Assembly: GCA_029624735.1 (NCBI GenBank) | Contig: JARSSM010000001.1 | Coordinates: 124,001-188,000 of the forward strand | Length of the DNA stretch: 64,000 nt | Direction of reading: 5' to 3' | From: Defluviicoccus sp. | GTDB lineage: Bacteria; Pseudomonadota; Alphaproteobacteria; Rhodospirillales; Defluviicoccaceae | Shown: in pieces, positions 56,837 to 64,000 of the stretch | Position numbering within the stretch: position 1 is the first letter of the stretch | Layout of the letters: every line of letters begins with the position of its first letter | The notes under the pieces: model-generated | Databases searched by the model: none | The model's input: the letters and a program-made list of their open reading frames with translations, nothing else | What the model was told of the DNA's origin: nothing | Position numbers and translations under genes: made by a program

Positions 56837-57946
56837 ATGGATGTGCGCGCTGCGGTCGCTTATGAGGCCGGCAAGCCCTTGACGCTGGAAACCGTGCAGC
56901 TCGAGGGGCCCAAGGCCGGCGAGGTGCTGGTCGAGATCAAGGCCACCGGCGTCTGCCATACCGATGAATACACGCTCTCCGGCGCCGACCCGGAAGGCCT
57001 TTTCCCCGCCATCTTAGGCCACGAGGGGGCCGGTGTGGTGGTCGAGGTCGGCGCCGGCGTGACCTCCTTGCGGCCGGGCGACCACGTCATACCGCTCTAT
57101 GTCCCAGAGTGCCGGCAGTGCGAATACTGCCTCAACCCGAAGACCAACCTGTGCCAGTCGATCCGCGTCACCCAAGGCCAGGGCCTGATGCCGGACGGCT
57201 CCTCGCGCTTTTCGATCGGCGGCAAGCCGTTGTTCCATTACATGGGCACCTCGACCTTCGCCAATTACACCGTGGTGCCGGAGATCGCGCTCGCCAAGGT
57301 GCGCAAGGACGCGCCGTTCGAGAAGATCTGCTACATCGGCTGCGGCGTCACCACCGGCTTGGGGGCCGTCATCTTCACCGCCAAGGTCGAGCCCGGCGCC
57401 AAGGTGGTCGTATTCGGACTGGGCGGCATCGGGCTTAACGTCATCCAGGGTGCGCGCATGGTTGGCGCCGACATGATCGTGGGCGTCGACACCAATCCGG
57501 CCAAGCGGGCGATCGCCGAGAAGTTCGGCATGACGCACTTCGTCAACCCGAAGGAGGTTGCGGGTGATCTGGTCACGGCACTGGTCGATCTCACCGGCGG
57601 CGGCGCCGACTACGCGTTCGAGTGCGTCGGCAACGTCAAGCTGATGCGCCAGGCGCTCGAATGCTGCCACAAGGGTTGGGGCGAGTGCATCATCATCGGC
57701 GTCGCCGGTGCCGGCGAGGAGATCAGCACGCGGCCGTTCCAGCTGGTCACGGGGCGGGTCTGGCGCGGCACCGCGTTCGGCGGCGCCCGCGGCCGGCGCG
57801 ACGTGCCGAAGATCGTCGACTGGTACATGGAGGGCAAGATCAACATCGATGATCTGATCACCCACGTGGTGCCGCTCAACCGCATCAACGAGGCGTTCGA
57901 TCTGATGCATGCCGGCCAGTCGATCCGCACCGTCGTGACGTACTGA
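56837..57946 (+). CDS. frmA: S-(hydroxymethyl)glutathione dehydrogenase (class III ADH)
   Basis: Oxidises S-hydroxymethylglutathione, the formaldehyde-glutathione adduct, to S-formylglutathione. It is 369 residues from ATG 56837 (MDVRAAVAYEAGKPLTLETVQL). The catalytic zinc site begins GVCHTDEYTLSGADPEG and GHEGAGVV; the structural zinc set is CRQCEYCLNPKTNLC. GLGGIGLNVIQGARMVGA binds NAD. It is followed nine bases later by the S-formylglutathione hydrolase gene, completing the pathway. Confidence 0.96.
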   Translation: MDVRAAVAYEAGKPLTLETVQLEGPKAGEVLVEIKATGVCHTDEYTLSGADPEGLFPAILGHEGAGVVVEVGAGVTSLRPGDHVIPLYVPECRQCEYCLNPKTNLCQSIRVTQGQGLMPDGSSRFSIGGKPLFHYMGTSTFANYTVVPEIALAKVRKDAPFEKICYIGCGVTTGLGAVIFTAKVEPGAKVVVFGLGGIGLNVIQGARMVGADMIVGVDTNPAKRAIAEKFGMTHFVNPKEVAGDLVTALVDLTGGGADYAFECVGNVKLMRQALECCHKGWGECIIIGVAGAGEEISTRPFQLVTGRVWRGTAFGGARGRRDVPKIVDWYMEGKINIDDLITHVVPLNRINEAFDLMHAGQSIRTVVTY

Positions 57947-57954
57947 GGCTGGAC

Positions 57955-58839
57955 GTGCTGCGCGCCTTCTTCCCCACACCACAGCCGAAGCCGAAAGCGC
58001 CCGTGCTCGTGCGCCAATACCGCTCGTTCGGCGGCGTTCAGGCCGTCTACCGGCATGCCTCGCGCGTGACCGGCACGGACATGGAGTTCGCGCTGTTCCT
58101 GCCGCCGGAGACCCGCCCGCGGCCGTGCCCGGTCGTGTTCTGGCTCTCAGGCCTCACCTGCACCTGGGCCAACTTCACCGAGAAGGCCGGCGCGCAGCGG
58201 GCAGCGGCGGAGCTGGGGCTAATCCTCGTCTGTCCCGATACCAGCCCGCGCGGGCTCGATCTGCCGGGCGAGCATGCGAGCTACGACTTCGGCTCAGGCG
58301 CCGGCTTCTACCTCGATGCCACCGTGGCGCCGTGGAAACGTCACTACCGGATGGAAACCTATCTGATCGAAGAGCTGTCGGAATTGGTGTTCGCCCATTT
58401 CCCGGCCGATCCGAAGCGGCAGGGCATCTGCGGCCACTCGATGGGCGGCCACGGCGCGCTGACGCTGGCGTTCCGCCATCCGGGCCGCTTCCACTCGCTC
58501 TCGGCGCTGGCGCCGATCGTGGCACCTTCGGAAGTACCGTGGGGGCAGAAGGCGTTCAAGGGCTACCTCGGCACGGATCGGGCGGACTGGCGGGCGCACG
58601 ATGCCTGCCGCCTGGTGGCCAAGTCGCACTGGCGGAGCGAAATCCTCATCGATCAGGGCCTGGATGACGAGTTCCTGACCACGCAGCTGAGGCCGGAGCT
58701 GTTCGAGGCCGCCTGCACGCGGGCCGAAGTGCCGCTGACGCTGCGCCGGCAGAACGGCTACGATCACAGCTACTATTTCATCGCCACCTTCATCGAAGAT
58801 CATCTCAGCCATCACGCCCGCCTGCTGGGCGGTGCATGA
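57955..58839 (+). CDS. fghA: S-formylglutathione hydrolase
   Basis: Serine hydrolase converting S-formylglutathione to formate and glutathione. The GTG at 57955 gives 294 residues. The nucleophile serine is in CGHSMGGHGALTLAF, with the catalytic Asp in the QGLDDEF region and His in GYDHSYYFIATFIEDHL. Additional signatures are PVVFWLSGLTCTWANFTEKAG and SPRGLD. Co-directional with frmA. Confidence 0.95.
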   Translation: MLRAFFPTPQPKPKAPVLVRQYRSFGGVQAVYRHASRVTGTDMEFALFLPPETRPRPCPVVFWLSGLTCTWANFTEKAGAQRAAAELGLILVCPDTSPRGLDLPGEHASYDFGSGAGFYLDATVAPWKRHYRMETYLIEELSELVFAHFPADPKRQGICGHSMGGHGALTLAFRHPGRFHSLSALAPIVAPSEVPWGQKAFKGYLGTDRADWRAHDACRLVAKSHWRSEILIDQGLDDEFLTTQLRPELFEAACTRAEVPLTLRRQNGYDHSYYFIATFIEDHLSHHARLLGGA

Positions 58840-58875
58840 GCTTGAGCCGTCCGCACGCGTGAGAGGGCCGTTCGA

Positions 58876-59835
58876 TTGGCGCACTACGTTGTGACCGGCG
58901 GCTTGGGCTTCATCGGCTCGCATCTCGTCGACGCCCTGCAGGCCGCGGGCCACGGCGTGCGGGTGCTCGACAATCTCTCCACCGGCAAGGCGGAGAACGT
59001 CGCGCCCTCGACCGAAATCATCAAAGGCGATGTCGCCGATGGCGCGGCCGTGGCGGCGGCGATGGCCGGCATGGATGGCTGCTTTCACCTGGCTGCCGTC
59101 GCTTCCGTTGCCGCCTCGATCGCGGACTGGGTCGGCACGCATCGCACCAACCTGACCGGCACGATCACGGTCTTTGATGCCGCCAAGCGGGTGCGCGCGG
59201 ACGGACGGCCGATCCCGGTCGTCTATGCCTCATCGGCTGCCGTTTACGGCGACAACCCGGCCCTGCCGCTCAGCGAACAGGCCGCGACCCGGCCGCTCAC
59301 CGCCTATGGTGCCGACAAGCTGGGGTGCGAACAGCATGCGCGGGTCGCACTGCACGTGCATGGCATCCCCACCGTTGGCTTGCGCTTTTTCAACGTTTAT
59401 GGGCCGCGCCAGGATCCGTCTTCGCCCTATTCCGGCGTCATCTCCATCTTCGCCGACCGCCTCGGCCAAGGGCTGCCGATCGAGATCTTCGGCGATGGCG
59501 AACAGACGCGCGATTTCGTCTATGTCGGCGATGTCGTCACGTTTCTGCTGCGGGCGATGATGCGGGAGAGCGCGGCCGGCGCGGTCGTGAATGTCTGCAC
59601 GGGGCGCGCCACCAGCATCAACGAACTCGCGCGAACGATTGCGCACGTGCTGGGCAGCGAACCGAAGATCATCCATCGTCCCGCCCGCACGGGCGACATT
59701 CGCGCCTCGCTGGGCGACCCGGCGCAAGCACTGCGGATGTTGGGCCACGCTGCGAGCACATCATTGGCGGACGGTCTGGCGCAGACAATGGCGGCCACGC
59801 AAACCAGAAGAGCAGGATCCCCTCGCCATGGATGA
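58876..59835 (+). CDS. NAD-dependent epimerase/dehydratase (UDP-glucose 4-epimerase-like)
   Basis: A 319-residue extended short-chain dehydrogenase starting at TTG 58876 (MAHYVVTGGLGFIGSHLVDAL). GGLGFIGSH binds NAD; YASSAAVYGDN supplies the catalytic Ser, and TAYGADKLGCEQ the Tyr-x3-Lys pair. NVYGPRQDPSSPYSGVI is typical of UDP-hexose epimerases. It is the third gene of the plus-strand group after fghA, and its stop overlaps the next ATG. Confidence 0.9.
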   Translation: MAHYVVTGGLGFIGSHLVDALQAAGHGVRVLDNLSTGKAENVAPSTEIIKGDVADGAAVAAAMAGMDGCFHLAAVASVAASIADWVGTHRTNLTGTITVFDAAKRVRADGRPIPVVYASSAAVYGDNPALPLSEQAATRPLTAYGADKLGCEQHARVALHVHGIPTVGLRFFNVYGPRQDPSSPYSGVISIFADRLGQGLPIEIFGDGEQTRDFVYVGDVVTFLLRAMMRESAAGAVVNVCTGRATSINELARTIAHVLGSEPKIIHRPARTGDIRASLGDPAQALRMLGHAASTSLADGLAQTMAATQTRRAGSPRHG

Positions 59836-60301
59836 CCTCACGATCGCGCGCGCCTTGCATGTCATCGCCGTCGTCCACTGGATCGGCGGCGTTGCCATGG
59901 TCACCGCCGTCATCCTGCCGGCAATCGCCCGCAACGAGCAGCCAGCGCGTCGGCTCGCGCTGTTCGAGGCGATCGAGGGACGTTTCTCGGCCCAAGCCAA
60001 GGTGTCGGTGACGCTCGCCGGCTTGAGCGGCTTCTATATGACGCACCGCTTGGCCGCCTGGGATCGCTTCCTTGATCCGGGGTTCTGGTGGATGCATGCG
60101 ATGGTGCTGGTATGGGCGTTGTTCAGCATCGTCCTTTTTGTCGCCGAACCTTTGTTTCTCGACGCCTGGTTCCATCGCCAAGCCACCAGCGATCCGGAAG
60201 GCACGTTCGCGATCGTGCGGCGCGGCCACTGGATCCTGTTGACGCTGAGCACCGTGACCATTGGCGCCGCCGTCCTGGGGGCGCACGGCGTCTTGTTCTG
60301 A
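59828..60301 (+). CDS. Small integral membrane protein, CopD-like
   Basis: A 157-residue protein with four membrane helices (HVIAVVHWIGGVAMVTAVILPAI, VSVTLAGLSGFYMTHRL, FWWMHAMVLVWALFSIVLFVAEP, HWILLTLSTVTIGAAVLGAHGVLF) and several membrane-lying His residues. The pattern resembles CopD-type or haem-binding DUF families. Start ATG 59828 overlaps the epimerase stop. Function unknown. Confidence 0.75.
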   Translation: MDDLTIARALHVIAVVHWIGGVAMVTAVILPAIARNEQPARRLALFEAIEGRFSAQAKVSVTLAGLSGFYMTHRLAAWDRFLDPGFWWMHAMVLVWALFSIVLFVAEPLFLDAWFHRQATSDPEGTFAIVRRGHWILLTLSTVTIGAAVLGAHGVLF

Positions 60302-60356
60302 TGTGACTGCTGCGGGGAAATGATCTTCGGAGCGGCAGCGGGATATTGAGTGCTGC

Positions 60357-61256
60357 TCAGCGGTGGGTGACGAGAAACACGCCGACGGCAGCAGCGATCA
60401 TGCCCACGATCGCCAACAGGCCCAGCGTCTCGTCAAACACGATGTAGGCAATCAGCGCGGTCGAGGCCGGCACGAGATAGAACAGGCTTGCAACATTGGC
60501 CGCAGCCCCATGGCGTATCATCCAATAGAAGAGCGTGACGGCACCGATCGACAAGACGAGAGTCAACCAGGCGAGCGCGAAGGTGAACTCCGGCACCCAG
60601 TCGACCTGCATGGTTTCGAATAGCGGGGCGAGGACCAGAAAAATCAGCAGGACGGTGCCGAACTGGATGGCCGAACCGGTGACGAGGCTGGTGCCGCCAA
60701 GGTGGCGCTTCTGATAGAGCGTGCCTGCGGTGATCCCTGCCACCGCGATCAACGCCGAGAACACGCCCCAGGCATCGGCGCCGCGAAAATGCAGCTTGTC
60801 GCTCACGACCAGCGCCACGCCAATGAACCCACAAACAATCCCGAACCACTGCTTGGGCTTGACCCGTTCGCCCAGATACCAGCCGGACACGGCAGCGGTC
60901 AGGAGCGGCTGAAGGCTCCCGATCAGGGCGGCAACGCCAGCCGGAACCCCCAGCGAAATCGCAACGAAGATGCCGCCAAGATAGCACCCCTGGATCAATG
61001 TGCCGGCGACGGCGAGGCGGCCGACGATGGCCCAGGAGTTGGGCCAGGGCGAGCGCAGCAGGAGTGCCGCGGCCGTGAGTATCGAGGTTGTACAGATGAA
61101 GCGCAGCAGCAGAAACGTCAGCGGGCCGGAGTGCGGCAGGCCGAACTTGGCACCGATGAAGCCGGTGCTCCACAACAGCACAAAGACTGCCGGAACGACC
61201 TTGACGAGCGCCCCAGACGGCTGGGCTAGGGCTGATGCATTCTGGGCTCCGGTCAT
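60357..61256 (-). CDS. EamA/DMT-family transporter
   Basis: A 299-residue permease with ten membrane segments in two EamA repeats (VFVLLWSTGFIGAKFGLPHSGPLTFLLLRFICTTSI; GVFSALIAVAGITAGTLYQKRHLGG...). Such transporters export amino acids or metabolites; the substrate is unknown. It is convergent with the CopD-like gene and starts 22 bases after the Hsp70-like stop. Confidence 0.92.
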   Translation of the reverse strand: MTGAQNASALAQPSGALVKVVPAVFVLLWSTGFIGAKFGLPHSGPLTFLLLRFICTTSILTAAALLLRSPWPNSWAIVGRLAVAGTLIQGCYLGGIFVAISLGVPAGVAALIGSLQPLLTAAVSGWYLGERVKPKQWFGIVCGFIGVALVVSDKLHFRGADAWGVFSALIAVAGITAGTLYQKRHLGGTSLVTGSAIQFGTVLLIFLVLAPLFETMQVDWVPEFTFALAWLTLVLSIGAVTLFYWMIRHGAAANVASLFYLVPASTALIAYIVFDETLGLLAIVGMIAAAVGVFLVTHR

Positions 61257-61278
61257 TCGCGCGTCCGGGTCCAGCCGG

Positions 61279-63120
61279 CTATTCCGTTCGCACGGTGAAT
61301 TCCACCTTCCAGCGCTTCTCGGAATTGGTGTGCTTCATCCATAGCTCGAGCGTGCCAAGTTCGGTCATCACGGCGTTGATCTGCACCGGCACCGGCTGGC
61401 CGGCCGGGAACTCGGCCGCCGCGGGGAGGTTGACCTCGATCAGGCTGGTCTCCTCCAGCTCGCGCTCGGCATCGGCGAGGATCTCGCCCGGCTTGTCGCC
61501 GCTGCGCACCTCGGAGGAGAAGAAGCGGAACTCCGCCGGCTGGCCGGTGACGAGGCCGAACTTCTGCCCTTCGATCAGCAGTTCGGACCCCTCCTCCAAC
61601 CCTTGCGGCACGACACATAGCGCCTTGATCGGCGGCTTGAAGCCGGGAATGGCGGGCATCGAAGTCTCGAGGCCGATGTAGTAGGAGCGCGCGGCACCGG
61701 CTTTAATGCGGATCCCCTTGCCGGTGGCGCGCGTGCGGCCGTAGATGGCAGCCCCCTTGGCAACCGCCAGATCCGGCTGGAAACCTTCCAGTTCCTTGAG
61801 CGGCTGGGCCTTGTTCCAGCCGGTGAGCAGTTCGAGCACGCGGCTGCGGATCGCTTGTGCCTTGAACACGCCGCCGTTGAAAAGCACCGCCGTCGGCGCG
61901 AGGAAATCCTTCTGCAAAGCCTTCTCGCCGACGAGCGCACTCAACGCCGTGCTCGCCTTCACGTTGGCAAGGCTGCGGGTCAAGAAGCGGGCCAAGTGCT
62001 TGCTAACCACAGGATCGGCGGCGTAGGGCAGGCCGAACTCCTGCAGACCGGTGCGCCGGCCTTCCTGCGGCAGATCCGTGATCGCGGTCATGGCGAAGAA
62101 GCCGTCGAGCACGACTTGGTCCAGCGTCGCCCGGTCAAGCCGGGTCGAGAGCGTACCGGCGAACAGGCTGGAACCGCGCGAAGGAACCGCGATCGGCGCT
62201 TCTTCGAGGCTCTCGTCCTCAAACAGCGCCACCTTGGCCTTGGCGGCGGCGTGGATCAGGGCCAGGAACTGCCAAGCGTCGATCGTCTTGCCGTCTGCCG
62301 CCAGCTTCGCCTGAAGCGTGTAGGCGAGCGCCAAGTCCATGTTGTCGCCGCCCAGGAGGATGTGCTCGCCAACGCTGATGCGCTCCAGCGCCAGCTCGCC
62401 GCCCTGCTCGGTCACGGCGATCAGGCTGAAATCCGCGGTGCCGCCGCCGACATCGCAAACGAGCACGATGTCGCCGGGGCCGACCTGGGAGCGCCATTCC
62501 TTGCCGGCCTGCGCCGTCCAGGCATAGAACGCCGCCTGCGGCTCCTCGAGCAGCGTGACCTTGCCGAGGCCTGCTGCCTCGGCCGCCTCTGCGGTCAGGT
62601 TGCGCGCCACGTCATCAAACGACGCCGGCACGGTCAGCACGATCTGGCCTTCGCTCAAGTCCCAGTCGCGGCCCTGCCGGCGCTCGGCATGGAGAAAACC
62701 TTGGCACAGGTGCTCAAGGTAGCGGCGCGAGCACTCAAACGCGGAGAGCTTCTGCTCCTCGATCTCCGACTTCCACGGCAGCGCCGCGACACGGGGATCG
62801 ATGTGCGGATTGGAGAGCCACGATTTCGCCGAGGTGACCAGTCGATCAGGGACCAGCGCGCCATGGTCGCGGGCGAAATGGCCGATGATAGCGCGCTCGC
62901 CCGCCGCTTGCGGCCACGGCAGCGGGAAGGCTTCGGCCGTAAACTCCTCCGCATGTGGAATGTAGAGCGCCGACGGCAGGGTCGGCTTTTCGCCCACCGT
63001 GTTCGGCCCCAGCACCTGGCTGATGTCGACGATTTCGGTCTGGTCACTCGCGAAATCGGTGACGGCGATCGCGCTGTTGCTGGTTCCGAGATCGATCCCG
63101 AGGCTGAAGCGTGCGGTCAT
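61279..63120 (-). CDS. Hsp70-family protein (HscC/DnaK-like)
   Basis: A 613-residue Hsp70 homologue. Phosphate-1 motif GIDLGTSNSA is at 8-17; VCDVGGGTADFSLIA and the adenosine motif AVLFNGGVFKAQAIR follow. It differs from DnaK by an altered substrate-binding end without the usual C-terminal lid tail. Together with the upstream DUF2760 gene this is a recurrent pair (with DUF3731 in some species), suggesting a specialised chaperone. No J-domain or GrpE gene is beside it. Confidence 0.92.
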   Translation of the reverse strand: MTARFSLGIDLGTSNSAIAVTDFASDQTEIVDISQVLGPNTVGEKPTLPSALYIPHAEEFTAEAFPLPWPQAAGERAIIGHFARDHGALVPDRLVTSAKSWLSNPHIDPRVAALPWKSEIEEQKLSAFECSRRYLEHLCQGFLHAERRQGRDWDLSEGQIVLTVPASFDDVARNLTAEAAEAAGLGKVTLLEEPQAAFYAWTAQAGKEWRSQVGPGDIVLVCDVGGGTADFSLIAVTEQGGELALERISVGEHILLGGDNMDLALAYTLQAKLAADGKTIDAWQFLALIHAAAKAKVALFEDESLEEAPIAVPSRGSSLFAGTLSTRLDRATLDQVVLDGFFAMTAITDLPQEGRRTGLQEFGLPYAADPVVSKHLARFLTRSLANVKASTALSALVGEKALQKDFLAPTAVLFNGGVFKAQAIRSRVLELLTGWNKAQPLKELEGFQPDLAVAKGAAIYGRTRATGKGIRIKAGAARSYYIGLETSMPAIPGFKPPIKALCVVPQGLEEGSELLIEGQKFGLVTGQPAEFRFFSSEVRSGDKPGEILADAERELEETSLIEVNLPAAAEFPAGQPVPVQINAVMTELGTLELWMKHTNSEKRWKVEFTVRTE

Positions 63121-63209
63121 GATTTCGCTGTTTTCCGTTGTCGTAGAAGCGGGCTTGGGCGCCTCGCGCGCGCGCCGCGCGCTTGGGCTCGCACGGCCGT
63201 CAGAAGGTC

Positions 63210-63818
63210 CTATTTCAGCTCGACCTCGGCCGGCGCGATGGCGGGCAGACGGTCACCGGAAACCGCAACCACGCGCGGCAGCTTGACCTTATCGGTTTGC
63301 CAGCCGCGGTGGACGAGGGTGCCGGAAAAGGGCGGCTCACCGCTGATCCTGCCGACCAGACGGTAGGCATCGGCCGGGAAGCCCGTCGGTACGCTGATCT
63401 TCGCCCCCTCGTTCTCCGTGCGCACGGGCGTGATGCGGAAGTGCTCGGCGAGGACCGCCTTGCAGCCGGCGTGCACGACCCGCGCGGCCGCGCCGACCTG
63501 GGCATCCGGGTAGGCGGTGATGTCATCCATCACGAAATCGACGAGCCGGCCCTTCTCCTGCAGGAGGGCTAGAAAACTCACGATCTCTGCCTCGGCCGGC
63601 GGCGCCGGTTCGGGCGGCGGCGGGGCGGCGGCAGTGGCCGGGGCGGCCACCGGTTTGCCCGCACCGCTCGGCGCAAACAGGGCGGTAAGCAAGATGATGC
63701 CGCCGACCGCCAGCGCGCCGATCGTCAGATAGAACTGATGCGGCGCGGCCTCCGGCACCAGCGTCAGGCCGACCAACGCAAGCGAGGCTAGCGCCAGAAC
63801 GATCAACAATGCTCTCAT
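63210..63818 (-). CDS. DUF2760 membrane protein
   Basis: A 202-residue protein from ATG 63818 (MRALLIVLALASLALVGLTLV) with two N-terminal membrane helices, a Pro/Ala-rich linker (PAPPPPEPAPPAEAEI-like) and a DUF2760 domain: VSFLALLQEKGRLVDFVMDDITAYPDAQVGAAARVVHAGCKAVLAEHF, PAIAPAEVELK. DUF2760 proteins consistently neighbour Hsp70-like genes and may be its partner. Upstream to the window end (63819-64000) nothing else is recognisable. Confidence 0.9.
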   Translation of the reverse strand: MRALLIVLALASLALVGLTLVPEAAPHQFYLTIGALAVGGIILLTALFAPSGAGKPVAAPATAAAPPPPEPAPPAEAEIVSFLALLQEKGRLVDFVMDDITAYPDAQVGAAARVVHAGCKAVLAEHFRITPVRTENEGAKISVPTGFPADAYRLVGRISGEPPFSGTLVHRGWQTDKVKLPRVVAVSGDRLPAIAPAEVELK

Positions 63819-64000
63819 GTTCTTTTGATCTCTTGGTCCCACGGGTCGTCCGTCAACGGGCGTGCCGTCGTGCGAGGGCAGAATCGGGGCAGGTCCGCCG
63901 GTCGTCAAGGGTCCTTTGCGTGTCGTGGCGTGCACGGCCGGTGGCGGCAAACAAGAATCCGAGCACCCCGCCGGCCTGATCCGTTGCGGTGCAAGCGCAC

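Noticed and set aside
61855..63366. A 503-residue plus-strand frame opposite the Hsp70-like gene
   Set aside because: Antisense shadow; the Hsp70 motifs on the minus strand are unambiguous.

Overview
The window is a contiguous stretch of a GC-rich alphaproteobacterial chromosome, most like Rhodospirillales and relatives. That placement is inference from gene order: rpsP-rimM-trmD-rplS beside ffh, rplU-rpmA-obgE-proBA, dnaA-dnaN-recF-gyrB, and mutM-ubiE-ubiB-coaBC-dut. The genus cannot be told from sequence alone. No rRNA, tRNA, transposase, integrase or CRISPR array was seen.

Layout. 1-4.3 kb: two chemoreceptors with almost identical signalling domains flank a small exported sensor-like protein. 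4.3-9.6 kb (minus): asd, leuB, leuD and leuC, with a VapX/VapD-type toxin-antitoxin pair sitting between leuC and leuD. 9.1-12.8 kb (minus): rplS, trmD, rimM, rpsP and ffh. 12.9-17.5 kb (plus): dapF, mtaB, ftsY and a membrane class III nucleotide cyclase. 17.5-22.4 kb is a patchwork: a lone AAA ATPase, an AcuI/YhdH-type reductase with a small lipoprotein, a decayed typA fragment, and a two-gene ATPase + DUF4276 module that looks like a defence system. 22.4-31.1 kb (minus): typA, a YdcF-like protein, proA, proB, obgE, rpmA, rplU and an acyl-CoA synthetase. 31.4-37.9 kb (minus): gyrB, recF, dnaN and dnaA, followed by a 0.6-kb AT-richer gap, then rpsT, an enoyl-CoA hydratase and mutM to 40.6 kb.

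From 40.7 kb the plus strand carries ubiE, ubiB, coaBC, dut, an Rrf2 regulator, cysK, a MoeB/ThiF-like enzyme and a DsrE-like protein, which together read as ubiquinone, CoA, nucleotide and sulfur metabolism. Next come a GapR-like protein and a complete branched-chain amino acid/amide ABC transporter (48.4-53.0 kb). A peroxide-defence cluster follows (ahpD, ahpC, divergent oxyR; 53.0-55.2 kb). A very AT-rich orphan gene and an orphan AbrB-type regulator mark a foreign insertion at 55.2-56.7 kb. The right end holds the glutathione-dependent formaldehyde pathway (frmA, fghA), a sugar-nucleotide epimerase, membrane proteins, and an Hsp70-like/DUF2760 pair.

The main points of interest are the ATPase-DUF4276 module next to typA with a typA relic on its other side, the toxin-antitoxin pair inside the leucine operon, and the AT-rich orphan gene framed by palindromic repeats, one of which recurs 39 kb away beside the lone ATPase. 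Start codons, motif positions and repeats were read by eye. Family assignments rest on recognisable motifs and length; no search was run.
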